A stretch of DNA of 64,000 nt, from the NCBI RefSeq assembly GCF_002631185.1, contig NZ_PDNU01000015.1, forward strand, positions 62,001 to 126,000. Direction: 5' to 3'. The stretch comes from Teichococcus rhizosphaerae (GTDB lineage Bacteria > Pseudomonadota > Alphaproteobacteria > Acetobacterales > Acetobacteraceae). The translations under genes were made by a program, and so were the position numbers. The notes below the pieces were generated by a model. It was given only the letters and a program-made list of their open reading frames with translations. It did not search any database and was not told the origin of the DNA. Positions within the stretch are counted from its first letter, which is position 1; each line of letters starts with the position of its first letter. This document shows positions 35,721 to 44,505 of the stretch, one piece after another.

Positions 35721-36020
35721 TCATGCCGTGAACGGGCCAGCCCGCCGCGCCGCCTTGCGCTCGGCGCGCAGGCGGGCGCGCTCCGTGTCGCTCAGATGCG
35801 CGTAGAGCGCCCGGGAGGTGCCAAGCCAGGCCGCGCGGGCCCCCGGAACCGGCGCGCCGGCGCGCGCCGCCCCCCGCGGTGGCGCCGCGTGCCGGCCCTC
35901 GGCCTCCTCCTCGAAGCCGGGCGGCGCCTCGGCCGCCGCCTCCTTCTCCACGGAAGGATGGGCCGCGAGCCAGCCCATCAGCGCCAGCGGCCAGAGCCGA
36001 AGTCCAGACTTGTCCGTCAT
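35721..36020 (-). CDS. hypothetical protein with C-terminal basic helix
   Basis: Unrecognised 99-residue protein. It starts MTDKSGLRLWPLALMGWLAA, a weak hydrophobic stretch, continues with an acidic/Pro/Ala linker, and ends with LYAHLSDTERARLRAERKAARRA, a charged helix. A GGAGGG sequence precedes ATG 36020. It is divergent from hrcA over a 160-bp AT-richer gap. Another frame on the same strand is also open but is Gly/Arg-biased and lacks a plausible start. Confidence 0.55.
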   Translation of the reverse strand: MTDKSGLRLWPLALMGWLAAHPSVEKEAAAEAPPGFEEEAEGRHAAPPRGAARAGAPVPGARAAWLGTSRALYAHLSDTERARLRAERKAARRAGPFTA

Positions 36021-36106
36021 GAGGCCCTCCGCGCTTGTCGGCGCCCTGTGGCGCACCAATACGATAGAAGAAGTGCAATGCATTCATGGCCAGGATGTGT
36101 CGGCGC

Positions 36107-36132
36107 GTGACAAGATTGGGGCGAAGTGTCAC
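36107..36132. promoter_or_regulatory. GTGACA-N14-TGTCAC dyad upstream of hrcA
   Basis: A 6-bp inverted repeat lies 49 bp before the hrcA ATG. It does not match the classical CIRCE element. Further upstream TTGTCG and TACGAT suggest a promoter for hrcA. Assignment is tentative. Confidence 0.35.
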
Positions 36133-36180
36133 CCATTTGCTTCACGGCTGCTCGAAACTGGCCCGAAACGCTGCAAAGTG

Positions 36181-37287
36181 ATGAAGGAACCGAAGAACTT
36201 GGCCAAGGGAAAGGGGGTGCCGCCGCTGTTCACCGGCCATCGCGGGGGGCTGAACCTCCTGCCGGGGCTCGACAGCCGCGGCGCGGCCATTCTGCGGCAG
36301 GTGGTGGAGCTTTACGTGGAAACGGGCGAGCCGGTCGGCTCCCGCACCCTGTCCCGCCGGCTGCCGCTGGCGCTTTCCCCGGCCACCATCCGCAACGCCA
36401 TGGCCGACCTGGAGGAGGCGGGGCTGCTCTACGCCCCCCACACCTCCGCCGGGCGGCTGCCCACCGAGCAGGGGCTGCGCCTCTTCGTGGATGGCCTGCT
36501 GGAATTCGGCGACCTTTCGGACGAGGACCGGGAGGCGATCGCCGCGCGCTGCGCCGCCGCCGGCCGCAGCATGGAGGAAACCCTGTCCGAGGCCGGGCAG
36601 ATGCTGTCCGGCCTGGCCGGCGCGGCCGGCCTCGTGGTGGCGCCCAAGACCGAGGCGGCGGTGCGGCACATCGAGTTCGTCGCCCTGTCGCCGGGGCGGG
36701 CGCTGGTGGTGCTGGTCAACGCGCACGGGCAGGTCGAGAACCGCGTCATCGAGGTGCCGCCCGGCCTGCCGCCCAGCGCCTTCACCCAGGCCAGCAACTT
36801 CCTCAACGCCCGCCTGTCCGGCCGCACGCTGGAGGAGACGCGCGGCGTGGTGGCCGAGGAGATCCAGGCCAACCGCACCGCGCTGGACGCGCTGACCCAG
36901 CAGATGATCGAGCAGGGGCTGGCCACCTGGGCGGGCGGCGGCGGCGGCTCGCTGATCCTGCGCGGCCAGGCCAAGCTGCTGGAGAACCTCGACCAGATCG
37001 CCCGCGTGCAGGAGATCCAGGCGCTGTTCGAGCGGCTGGAGGCGCAGGAGACCATGCTGCGCCTGCTGGAGCTGGCGCAGCGCGGGCAGGGGGTGCAGAT
37101 CTTCATCGGCGCCGAGTCCGGCCTGTTCAACAGCGCCGGGCTTTCCATGGTGGTGGCGCCCTTCCGCGACGGGCAGGAGCAGATCGTCGGCGCCATCGGC
37201 GTCATCGGCCCGACGCGGATCAACTATGGCCGTGTGATCCCGGTGGTGGACTACACGGCGCGGGTGATCGGCCAGATCCTGGGGTAG
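36181..37287 (+). CDS. hrcA: heat-inducible transcriptional repressor HrcA
   Basis: Repressor of class I heat-shock genes that binds CIRCE operators and is modulated by GroEL. The 368-residue protein has an N-terminal winged helix (RQVVELYVETGEPVGSRTLS, then LSPATIRNAMADLEEAGLL), a central GAF-like domain with an inserted domain, and the C-terminal GPTRINYGRVIPVVDYTA signature. It is slightly longer than usual because of the first 20 residues. ATG 36181 directly follows an in-frame GTG. grpE does not follow here; the downstream gene is convergent. Confidence 0.95.
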   Translation: MKEPKNLAKGKGVPPLFTGHRGGLNLLPGLDSRGAAILRQVVELYVETGEPVGSRTLSRRLPLALSPATIRNAMADLEEAGLLYAPHTSAGRLPTEQGLRLFVDGLLEFGDLSDEDREAIAARCAAAGRSMEETLSEAGQMLSGLAGAAGLVVAPKTEAAVRHIEFVALSPGRALVVLVNAHGQVENRVIEVPPGLPPSAFTQASNFLNARLSGRTLEETRGVVAEEIQANRTALDALTQQMIEQGLATWAGGGGGSLILRGQAKLLENLDQIARVQEIQALFERLEAQETMLRLLELAQRGQGVQIFIGAESGLFNSAGLSMVVAPFRDGQEQIVGAIGVIGPTRINYGRVIPVVDYTARVIGQILG

Positions 37288-37298
37288 CCCCGCCCCCC

Positions 37299-38096
37299 TC
37301 AGGCCGCCTGGTGCCGCGCGCGCGCCGCCAGCACCTCATAGGCCGCCCGCACCGCGCCCGCGCCATGGACGCGCTCCAACCGGCGCACGGTGAAGTGGGC
37401 CCGCGCCACCGCGCGGAAATGCTCCAGGAAGGCGAGGTTCACCGCCGCCCCCGCCGCCGCCCCCACCACCGGCGCCGCCTGGGCGGACAGCTTGATGCTG
37501 AGCGGCCCGATGAAGCGCGCGGCGATGGCGCCGACGAAGCCCGGCAGCAGCGCCGCGCTCATGTTGGGCAGGAACTGCGCGAGCGCCAGGCGGGTGGCGA
37601 AGTAGCCCGTCTCCGCCGCGTCGTCCGAGGGGCTGGGACCGCCGAGGGCGAACACCTTCAGGCACTCGGCGCCGGTCATCGGGTCGGACAGGTCCTCGCC
37701 GGCGGCGGCCGCCTCGGCGCCGATCTGGCGCAGCAGCACGGTGGTGGAGACGGGCAGCTCCACCAGCGTGCCGGGCAGGCCGAAGGCGCCGCCCGCGGCG
37801 CCGGCGGCCACGGCCAGGCCCCGGTGCAGCCAGTCCGGCGCCAGCCCGGCCGGGCTGCGGTCGGGGCGGCTGCGCAGCGCGGCGTCCAGGGCGGTGGAGA
37901 GCGCGCGGCGCACCGCCTTGTCCAGCATCCCCTGGGCGGAGGCGGGCAGGCGGCGGCGCAGCGCCTCGATCGGCGTGCCCGCCATCTGCGCCATGCGGAC
38001 GGCGAGCGAGGTCTCGTCCAGCACGCGCCGCGCCTCGGCCAGCTCCGCCTCGGCCTCGGCGGGAAGGGGCAGGGTGGCGGGAAGGGTCTGGCTCAT
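37299..38096 (-). CDS. EcsC family protein
   Basis: A 265-residue protein with the EcsC pattern: amphipathic N-terminal helices, a hydrophobic Gly/Ala-rich stretch around 88-115 (AAGAAGGAFGLPGTLVELPV, then TTVLLRQIG), and AQAAPVVGAAAGAAVNLAF near 205-225. EcsC-family proteins are membrane-associated and of uncertain role. It lies 23 bp upstream of hslU's end on the same strand and may be downstream in its transcript order or separate. No enzymatic motif can be pointed to. Confidence 0.85.
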   Translation of the reverse strand: MSQTLPATLPLPAEAEAELAEARRVLDETSLAVRMAQMAGTPIEALRRRLPASAQGMLDKAVRRALSTALDAALRSRPDRSPAGLAPDWLHRGLAVAAGAAGGAFGLPGTLVELPVSTTVLLRQIGAEAAAAGEDLSDPMTGAECLKVFALGGPSPSDDAAETGYFATRLALAQFLPNMSAALLPGFVGAIAARFIGPLSIKLSAQAAPVVGAAAGAAVNLAFLEHFRAVARAHFTVRRLERVHGAGAVRAAYEVLAARARHQAA

Positions 38097-38119
38097 GGCG
38101 CGGCGTGCTCCGGACAGGC

Positions 38120-39448
38120 TTACAGGATGAAGCGGCTGAGGTCGGCGCTGGCGGCCAGCGGCGCGACCTTCTCCTTCACATAGGCCGCATCGACGCGGAC
38201 CGTTTCACCGTTGCGGTCGCTGGCGCTGAAGGAAACCTCCTCCAGCAGCTTCTCCAGCACGGTGGCGAGGCGGCGGGCGCCGATGTTCTCGACCCGCGCG
38301 TTGATCTCGGCCGCGAGGTCGGCCACCGCCTCGATGGCGTCCTCGGTCAGCTCCAGCGTCACGCCCTCGGTGGAAAGCAGCGCCACGTACTGCTTGGCCA
38401 GGGAGTGCTCCGGCTCGGTCAGGATGCGGCGGAAATCCTCCCGCGTCAGCGCGCCGAGCTCGACGCGGATCGGCAGGCGGCCCTGCAGCTCCGGCAGCAG
38501 GTCGGAAGGCTTGGCGATGTGGAAGGCGCCGGAGGCCACGAACAGGATGTGGTCCGTCTTCACCGGCCCGTGCTTGGTGGCGACCGTGGTGCCCTCGATC
38601 AGCGGCAGCAGGTCGCGCTGCACACCCTCGCGGGAGACGTCGCCGCCACGGCCGCCGCCCTCGGAGGTGCGGGCGCAGACCTTGTCGATCTCGTCGAGGA
38701 AGACGATGCCGTGGTTCTCGGCATGCGCCACCGCCTCGCGGGTCAGCTTCTCCGCGTCCAGCAGGCGGTCGGCCTCGTCCTGGGTGAGGGCGGTGCGCGC
38801 CTCGGCCACGGTCAGCTTGCGGGCCTTGGCCTGGCGGCCGAACATCTTGCCCATCATCTCCTGGATGTTGGCCATCTGCCCGGGCGGCATCCCCGGCATG
38901 TCCATCATGCCGACGGGCGTGGCGCCGCCCTGGTCGGACACCTGGACCTCCACCTCCTTCTGCTCGAGCTGCCCCTCGCGCAGCATGCGGCGGAACTTCA
39001 TCCGCGTCTCGCCGGAGGCGCCCTCGCCCACCAGCGCGGTGATCAGCCGCTCCTCCGCCGCCAGCTCCGCCTTGGCCTGCACCTCCTTGCGCGCGGTCTC
39101 CCGCATGCGGTTGATGGAGATCTCCACCAGGTCGCGCACGATGCTGTCCACGTCGCGGCCGACATAGCCGACCTCGGTGAACTTGGTGGCCTCCACCTTG
39201 ATGAAGGGGGCGTCCGCCAGCTTGGCCAGCCGCCGCGCGATCTCGGTCTTGCCGCAGCCGGTGGGCCCGATCATCAGGATGTTCTTGGGCACCACCTCCT
39301 CGCGCATCGCCTCGGGGAGCTGCTGGCGGCGCCAGCGGTTGCGCAGCGCGATGGCGACGGCGCGCTTGGCCTCGTGCTGGCCGATGATGAAGCGGTCCAG
39401 CTCGGAGACGATCTCGCGCGGGGAAAGGTTCACGGTCTCGGGGGCCAT
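38120..39448 (-). CDS. hslU: ATP-dependent protease ATPase subunit HslU
   Basis: AAA+ unfoldase of the HslVU protease, 442 residues. Walker A is [10 protein letters not shown] (61-70), the pore loop is in [10 protein letters not shown] (Tyr-Val-Gly), the intermediate I-domain follows, Walker B is [10 protein letters not shown] near 254, and the extreme C terminus is LSRFIL, which inserts into HslV to activate it. Two bp separate it from hslV, which is transcribed first. It acts in cytoplasmic protein quality control, often in heat-shock regulons. Confidence 0.97.
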   Translation of the reverse strand: MAPETVNLSPREIVSELDRFIIGQHEAKRAVAIALRNRWRRQQLPEAMREEVVPKNILMIGPTGCGKTEIARRLAKLADAPFIKVEATKFTEVGYVGRDVDSIVRDLVEISINRMRETARKEVQAKAELAAEERLITALVGEGASGETRMKFRRMLREGQLEQKEVEVQVSDQGGATPVGMMDMPGMPPGQMANIQEMMGKMFGRQAKARKLTVAEARTALTQDEADRLLDAEKLTREAVAHAENHGIVFLDEIDKVCARTSEGGGRGGDVSREGVQRDLLPLIEGTTVATKHGPVKTDHILFVASGAFHIAKPSDLLPELQGRLPIRVELGALTREDFRRILTEPEHSLAKQYVALLSTEGVTLELTEDAIEAVADLAAEINARVENIGARRLATVLEKLLEEVSFSASDRNGETVRVDAAYVKEKVAPLAASADLSRFIL

Positions 39449-39450
39449 GG

Positions 39451-40017
39451 TCAGATCGTCTCCAGCACGTAGCGGCCATTGGTGTAGACGCAGATCTCCG
39501 CGGCGATGCCCATGGCCTTGCGGGCGATGGCCTCGGCCGTCATGCCATCCACGTCGATCAGCGCGCGCGCCGCGGCCAGCGCGTAGTTGCCGCCCGAACC
39601 GATGCCGATGATCTGGTCCTCCGGCTCCAGCACGTCGCCCTGGCCGGTGATGAGGAGGGAGCGGTCCTTGTCGGCCACCGCCAGCAGCGCCTCCAGCCGG
39701 CGCAGGTAGCGGTCGGTGCGCCAGTCCTTGGCCAGTTCCACCGCCGCGCGCTCCAGCTGGTCGGGGAAGCGCTCTAGCTTGGCCTCCAGCCGCTCCAGCA
39801 GCGTGAAGGCATCCGCCGTGGCGCCGGCGAAGCCGGTGATGACCTTGCCGCCGGCGATGCGGCGGACCTTGCGGGCATTGTTCTTGACCACGGTCTGGCC
39901 CATGGAGACCTGGCCGTCCCCGGCCATGGCCACCTGCCCGTCCTTGCGCACGCAAAGGATGGTGGTGCCATGCCAGCCGAGGGGATCGTGGGAGGAGGCG
40001 TGAAACGTCGCGTTCAT
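39451..40017 (-). CDS. hslV: ATP-dependent protease peptidase subunit HslV
   Basis: N-terminal-threonine peptidase of the HslVU complex, 188 residues. The mature Thr nucleophile is Thr18 in [11 protein letters not shown], implying removal of a 17-residue propeptide; this is longer than in E. coli HslV, where only Met is removed, and is common in alphaproteobacteria. Lys and Gly residues of the proteasome fold ([18 protein letters not shown]) are conserved. It is divergent from hisB across a 141-bp gap. Confidence 0.96.
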   Translation of the reverse strand: MNATFHASSHDPLGWHGTTILCVRKDGQVAMAGDGQVSMGQTVVKNNARKVRRIAGGKVITGFAGATADAFTLLERLEAKLERFPDQLERAAVELAKDWRTDRYLRRLEALLAVADKDRSLLITGQGDVLEPEDQIIGIGSGGNYALAAARALIDVDGMTAEAIARKAMGIAAEICVYTNGRYVLETI

Positions 40018-40158
40018 GCCGCCGGAGATGGCATCGCCGACGCGGCGCAACAAGCGGGGGCCCGGCTTTGGCCGCCATGCCCGGGCCTGGGGGGTGGCAA
40101 CCCTCCCGCGCGCTTCTACCTCTGGGCAAGCCCCCCTCACGCGGTCTAGGAAGCCCCC

Positions 40159-40764
40159 ATGGACGCCAAGCCCCGCACCGCCGACATCGCCCGCAGCACC
40201 AGCGAGACGGAGATCCGCGTCTCGCTCGACCTGGATGGCACCGGGAAGAGCCGCGTCGGCACGGGCATCGGCTTCCTCGACCACATGCTGACGGCGCTGG
40301 CGCGGCACAGCCTGCTCGACATGGATGTCGAGGCGAAGGGCGACCTGCACATCGACTTCCACCACACCACCGAGGATGTGGGCATCGTGCTCGGCCAGGC
40401 GGTGCGGCGGGCTCTGGGCGACAAGCGCGGCATCCGCCGCTATGGCCATGCCGTGGTGCCGATGGACGAGACGCTGGCCGAGGCCGCCATCGACATCTCC
40501 GGCCGCCCCTTCCTGGCCTGGAGCGTGACCTTCCCGCGCGACAAGATCGGCGAGATGGACACCGAGCTGTTCGAGGAGTTCTTCCGCGCCTTCGCGATGA
40601 ACGCGGGCATCACCCTGCACGTCACGCAGCGCGCCGGCACCAACGCGCACCACATCGCCGAGGGCGTGTTCAAGGCCGTGGCCCGCGCGCTCCGCGCCGC
40701 GGTGGAGCCCGACCCGCGCGCGGCCGGCGTGATCCCCTCCACCAAGGGGGTGCTGGAGGGGTGA
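40159..40764 (+). CDS. hisB: imidazoleglycerol-phosphate dehydratase
   Basis: Sixth step of histidine synthesis, converting IGP to imidazole-acetol phosphate with bound Mn(II). The 201-residue monofunctional form carries the two metal-binding repeats: [13 protein letters not shown] with [14 protein letters not shown], and the duplicated half with [21 protein letters not shown]. No phosphatase domain is fused. Its stop overlaps the DUF2628 ATG. Confidence 0.97.
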   Translation: MDAKPRTADIARSTSETEIRVSLDLDGTGKSRVGTGIGFLDHMLTALARHSLLDMDVEAKGDLHIDFHHTTEDVGIVLGQAVRRALGDKRGIRRYGHAVVPMDETLAEAAIDISGRPFLAWSVTFPRDKIGEMDTELFEEFFRAFAMNAGITLHVTQRAGTNAHHIAEGVFKAVARALRAAVEPDPRAAGVIPSTKGVLEG

Positions 40765-41207
40765 TGCGCGCCTGGACGGTGCACAGCCCGCCCATTTCCG
40801 GCCAGGCCGCCGCGCCGGGCCGGGCGCGGCGCGCGCAGGGGCTGGCCCTGGTGCCGGAGGGCTTCTCCCTGGCCGCGGCCCTGCTGCCGCCGCTGTGGTT
40901 CCTGCGGCACGGGCTGTGGCTGGTGCTGGTGCTCTACCTGGCGCTTTCCGTGCTGGCGGCCCTGCTGCTGCCGGAGGCCCTGCGCCCTTACGCGTGGCTG
41001 GGCGCGCACTGGCTGATCGGGCTGCACGCGCAGGACCTGCGGCGCTGGACGCTGGCGCGGCGCGGCCTGCCCGTCGCCGCCGTGGTGCTCGGCGCGGACG
41101 AGGAGGCGGCGCTGCTGCGCGCGCTCGACGCGCGCCCCGCCTTGGCACGGGCCGAAGCGCCGCGCGCGATGGATGCGGCGGGCATGATGGAAGGAAAGGC
41201 GGCATGA
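40764..41207 (+). CDS. DUF2628 membrane protein
   Basis: A 147-residue protein with a basic N terminus and two or three membrane segments (about 38-90: [20 protein letters not shown] and onward), followed by a soluble tail. The pattern fits DUF2628, a family of unknown role often found between hisB and hisH in alphaproteobacteria. It overlaps hisB (TGATG) and hisH (ATGA) at its two ends, so all three are translated as a chain. Confidence 0.8.
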   Translation: MRAWTVHSPPISGQAAAPGRARRAQGLALVPEGFSLAAALLPPLWFLRHGLWLVLVLYLALSVLAALLLPEALRPYAWLGAHWLIGLHAQDLRRWTLARRGLPVAAVVLGADEEAALLRALDARPALARAEAPRAMDAAGMMEGKAA

Positions 41208-41857
41208 AGGTCGCGGTCGTCGATCCGGGTTCGGGCAACCTCGCCTCGGTGCTGCGCGCGCTGCACCGCGCGGCGCATGACGCGGGGCTCGATGCCGCCA
41301 TCACCGTCGAGACGGCCGCCGAGGCGGTGGCGGCGGCGGACCGCATCGTCATGCCGGGGCAGGGCGCCTTCGCCGCCTGCCGGCGCGGGCTGGAGGCCAT
41401 GCCCGGCATCATCGAGGCGGTGGACGAGGCGGTGACGCGCCGCGCCGTGCCCTTTCTCGGCATCTGCGTCGGCATGCAGCTGATGGCGCGGCGCGGGCTG
41501 GAGCATGGCGAGACGCCGGGCCTCGGCTGGCTGGAAGGCGAGATCGCGCCGCTCGACCCGCGCGACGCGTCCGGCGCGCCCCTGCCGCTGCCGCAGATGG
41601 GCTGGAACGCGCTGCGCTTCACCCCCGGCGTCCACCCCGTCCTGGCCGGGCTGGAGCCCGGCGCGCACGCCTATTTCGTGCATTCCTACGCGCTGTCCGG
41701 CGGCCGGCCGGAGCAGGTGCTGGCCACCGCCGACTATGGCGGCCCCGTCGCCGCCGTGGTGGGGCGGGACAACATGGTCGGCACCCAGTTCCATGTGGAG
41801 AAGAGCCAGTTCACCGGCCTTCGCATGCTGGCCAACTTCCTCGCATGGCACCCCTGA
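41204..41857 (+). CDS. hisH: imidazole glycerol phosphate synthase glutaminase subunit HisH
   Basis: Class I glutamine amidotransferase supplying ammonia to HisF. The 217-residue protein has the nucleophile Cys88 in [10 protein letters not shown], and the His-x-Glu pair in QFHVEKSQ near residue 196-199, completing the triad. It overlaps the DUF2628 gene by 4 bp and directly abuts a GNAT gene. hisA and hisF, which often follow hisH, are not in the window and must be elsewhere. Confidence 0.96.
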   Translation: MKVAVVDPGSGNLASVLRALHRAAHDAGLDAAITVETAAEAVAAADRIVMPGQGAFAACRRGLEAMPGIIEAVDEAVTRRAVPFLGICVGMQLMARRGLEHGETPGLGWLEGEIAPLDPRDASGAPLPLPQMGWNALRFTPGVHPVLAGLEPGAHAYFVHSYALSGGRPEQVLATADYGGPVAAVVGRDNMVGTQFHVEKSQFTGLRMLANFLAWHP

Positions 41858-42436
41858 ATGTCCGCCTCGCAGCATGAACTGATGATCGAGCGCGCCGAGG
41901 CGCTCGACGAGCTGGACCTCGCCGACCTGTGCGAGGCCACCGACGCCGCCATCATCGAGGGGGGCGGCTTCGGCTGGGTGGAGCCGCAGGGGCGGGAGGC
42001 GCTGGCGCGGCATTTCCGCGGCGTGCTGCTGGTGCCGGGCAGCGAGCTGTTCATCGCGCGCCTCGACGGCGTGCCGGTGGGCTCGGCCCAGCTCATCCGC
42101 CCGCCGCGCAACAACGAGGCGCAGGCCTTCGGCGCCCAGCTCACCCATGCCTACATCGCGCCCTATGCGCGCGGCCACGGCCTCGCCCGGCTGATGGTGC
42201 GCCGGGTGGAGGAGCGCGCCGCCGCCCTCGGCCACCGCGTGCTGAACCTCGACGTGCGGGAAACGCAGAGCACCGCCATCGCGCTGTTCGAGGCGCTGGG
42301 CTACACGCGCTGGGGCACCCACCCGGCCTATGCCCGGGTGCGCGGCCGCACCGTGGCCGGCCACTACTACTACAAGCTGCTGGAGCCGCCGCGCGGCCGG
42401 GCGCTCGACATGCGCGCCGGCCCGCCGCAGAACTGA
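41858..42436 (+). CDS. GNAT family N-acetyltransferase
   Basis: A 192-residue acetyl-CoA-dependent acetyltransferase. The core has the pyrophosphate-binding segment ARGHGLARLMVRRVEERA near 105-122 (a Q/R-x-x-G-x-G/A variant) and LNLDVRETQSTAIALFEALGYTRWGT, the motif B region. The substrate is unknown. It follows hisH without a gap, a position where hisA would be common. The stop codon lies in a 15-bp duplication that supplies a second in-frame stop. Confidence 0.87.
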   Translation: MSASQHELMIERAEALDELDLADLCEATDAAIIEGGGFGWVEPQGREALARHFRGVLLVPGSELFIARLDGVPVGSAQLIRPPRNNEAQAFGAQLTHAYIAPYARGHGLARLMVRRVEERAAALGHRVLNLDVRETQSTAIALFEALGYTRWGTHPAYARVRGRTVAGHYYYKLLEPPRGRALDMRAGPPQN

Positions 42437-42460
42437 GCGCTACATAACTGAGCGCCGCCG
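42431..42460 (+). repeat. 15-bp duplication across the GNAT stop codon
   Basis: AACTGAGCGCTACAT is followed by AACTGAGCGCCGCCG. Both TGA codons are in the GNAT reading frame. Confidence 0.88.
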
Positions 42461-42527
42461 CGGCCCTGGACGCCGGGCCCGCCGCCTCCCATCTTCCGGG
42501 GCACGGGCTTGCGGAGGGAACAGGGCC

Positions 42528-42914
42528 ATGCTGGGCAAATTGCTGGGCGCCATCACCGGCGATGCCGGACAGGTGCGGCCGGAGGAACTCGGCCCCCGCT
42601 TCCAGGAGGCGCTGCTGCCGGGCGAGGCGGTGCTGGCGGCCTTCCGCACCGTGCGGGATGGCTTCGCCCTGACCGACTGGCGGCTGCTGGTGACGAACCG
42701 CCAGGGCATCACCGGCTCCAAGACCGAGATCCTGAGCATTCCCTACAGGTCCATCCGGCGCTTCGCCGTCGAGGTCGGCGGCACGGCCGAGCTGGAGGAG
42801 GAGCTGAAGGTCTGGGACCATGGCGGCGAGCCCGTCACGCTCGGCTTCCGGCGCGGCGGCGGCGCGGCCATGGCCGCCCAGGCCGTGCTGGCCCAGCGCC
42901 TGCGGGGCGCGTGA
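42528..42914 (+). CDS. bacterial PH-domain protein
   Basis: A 128-residue protein matching the bPH_1 pattern: LLPGEAVLAAFRTVRDGFALT, a beta-strand TDWRLLVTNRQGITGSKTEI with a YRSIRRFAVE edge strand, and a C-terminal amphipathic helix. These small proteins form ring-shaped oligomers in known structures; their role is unclear. A GGAGGGAA ribosome site precedes the ATG. It is followed by the TusA-like gene after 86 bp. Confidence 0.78.
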   Translation: MLGKLLGAITGDAGQVRPEELGPRFQEALLPGEAVLAAFRTVRDGFALTDWRLLVTNRQGITGSKTEILSIPYRSIRRFAVEVGGTAELEEELKVWDHGGEPVTLGFRRGGGAAMAAQAVLAQRLRGA

Positions 42915-43000
42915 TGCCGGGCGACGGAGCGGGGCAGGGCGCCCCTCCGCGCGGGGAGGCCGCTTGCGCCGCGGCCGCGCCGGTGGTCCAGTCTCTTCCC

Positions 43001-43255
43001 ATGAGCGAGACCACGCTGGATGTTCAGGGCCTCACCTGCCCACTGCCCGTGCTGAAGGCCAACAAGGCCCTGCGCGGCCTCCCCCCCGGCGCGAAGCTGA
43101 CGGTGCTGGCCACCGACCCGGCCAGCGTCAAGGATTTCCAGGCCTATAGCCGCGAGACCGGACACGCGCTGGTGGCCTTCAGCGAATCCGCCGGGCTGTA
43201 CCGCTTCACCCTGCGCAAGCGGGAGGACCAGCCCGCCGCGCCGGCGAAGGACTGA
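43001..43255 (+). CDS. TusA/SirA-family sulfurtransferase-like protein
   Basis: An 84-residue two-layer fold with the signature LTCPLPVLKA, where Cys13 is the persulfide-carrying residue. The family includes TusA (2-thiouridine tRNA modification) and homologues that relay sulfur in other pathways. No TusBCD or sulfur-oxidation genes adjoin, so which branch this is remains open. It lies 10 bp before the deacetylase-like gene, suggesting co-transcription. Confidence 0.88.
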   Translation: MSETTLDVQGLTCPLPVLKANKALRGLPPGAKLTVLATDPASVKDFQAYSRETGHALVAFSESAGLYRFTLRKREDQPAAPAKD

Positions 43256-43265
43256 CGCGCGCGCC

Positions 43266-44195
43266 ATGAGCGTCCTCCTGGTCTCGCACCGCGCCTGCCT
43301 CGGCCATGAGAACGGCGAGGGGTACCCGGAATGCCCCGACCGCCTGCGCGCCGTGCTGACGGCGCTGGAAGCGGAGGAGTTCGCCACCCTGATCCGCGAG
43401 GAGGCGCCGCGCGCGACGCCCGAGCAGCTCGCCCTCGCCCACCCCCCCGACTATGTGCGCGCCATCCTGGGCATCCGCCCGGAGCCGGGCGAGATGGTGA
43501 TGCTGGATGGCGACACCGGCATGAACGAGCACAGCGCCGAGGCGGCGCTGCGCGCGGCGGGGGCCGGCATCGCGGCGGTGGACGCGGTGTGCCGGGCCGA
43601 GGTGCGGCGCGCCTTCTGCGCCGTGCGCCCGCCCGGCCACCATGCCGAGCCGCGCCGGCCCATGGGCTTCTGCCTGTTCGGCAACGCCGTCATCGCCGCC
43701 CGCCACGCCCAGCGCGCGCACGGCATCGCCCGCGTGGCGGTGCTGGATTTCGACGTCCACCACGGCAACGGCACCCAGGCGGCGGTGGAGGCGGACCCTT
43801 CCATCCTGTTCCTGTCCTCGCACCAGTCGCCCTGCTACCCGGGCACGGGGATGGAGCACGAGACGGGGATGGGCAACGTGATGAACGTCACGCTGGAGCC
43901 GGGGGCGGACGCCGCCGCCTTCCGCGCCGCGTGGCGGGAGCGGCTGCTGCCGGCGCTGGAGGCATTCCGCCCCGGCCTCATCGTCGTCTCCGCCGGCTTC
44001 GATGCCCATGCGCGCGACCCGCTGGCGCAGCTGCGCGTGCGGGAGGCCGATTTCGGCTGGCTCACCGGCCAAATCTGCGGCATTGCGGACCGCTTGTGCG
44101 GCGGCCGGGTCGTCTCGACGCTCGAAGGCGGCTATGATCTGGAAGCGCTGGCGGCCTCCGCCGCCAGCCATGTCCGGGCGCTGATGAACGCCTGA
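43266..44195 (+). CDS. histone-deacetylase family (class II-like) amidohydrolase
   Basis: Zinc-dependent deacetylase of 309 residues, probably acting on acetylated polyamines or other small amides. Active-site motifs are complete: RPPGHHAE with His125-His126, DFDVHHGNGTQ with zinc ligands Asp163 and His165, and SAGFDAHARDPL with ligand Asp246, plus LEGGYDL near the C terminus. The substrate cannot be read from sequence. It is placed between the TusA-like gene and xseB. Confidence 0.93.
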   Translation: MSVLLVSHRACLGHENGEGYPECPDRLRAVLTALEAEEFATLIREEAPRATPEQLALAHPPDYVRAILGIRPEPGEMVMLDGDTGMNEHSAEAALRAAGAGIAAVDAVCRAEVRRAFCAVRPPGHHAEPRRPMGFCLFGNAVIAARHAQRAHGIARVAVLDFDVHHGNGTQAAVEADPSILFLSSHQSPCYPGTGMEHETGMGNVMNVTLEPGADAAAFRAAWRERLLPALEAFRPGLIVVSAGFDAHARDPLAQLRVREADFGWLTGQICGIADRLCGGRVVSTLEGGYDLEALAASAASHVRALMNA

Positions 44196-44245
44196 CGCGC
44201 CGCCCTGCCCACCTGCCCCACACTTGGCCCCGAGGTTGCTGCCCC

Positions 44246-44500
44246 ATGCCTGAGACGCCCAACCGTCCGGACGTCGCTTCCCTGTCCTTCGAGGCCGCCC
44301 TGGCCGAGCTGGATGCGATCGTGAAGAAGCTGGAGGGTGGCCAGGCCCGGCTGGAGGAGGCGATCGCCGACTATGAGCGGGGCGCGGCGCTGCGCCGCCA
44401 TTGCGAGGCGAAGCTGGCCGAGGCGGAGCAGAAGGTGCAGGCGATCGTCGCCGGCCCCGGCGGCGGCCCCGAGGGCGCCACGCTCCGCGAGATGGCCTGA
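44246..44500 (+). CDS. xseB: exodeoxyribonuclease VII small subunit
   Basis: An 84-residue helical protein: LSFEAALAELDAIVKKLEGG, LEEAIADYERGAALRRHCEAKLAEAEQKV, the family's entire conserved span. It binds XseA to form ExoVII for single-strand DNA degradation. It sits immediately upstream of ispA (6 bp), the usual xseB-ispA-dxs arrangement; xseA is not in the window. Confidence 0.95.
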   Translation: MPETPNRPDVASLSFEAALAELDAIVKKLEGGQARLEEAIADYERGAALRRHCEAKLAEAEQKVQAIVAGPGGGPEGATLREMA

Positions 44501-44505
44501 GCGCC

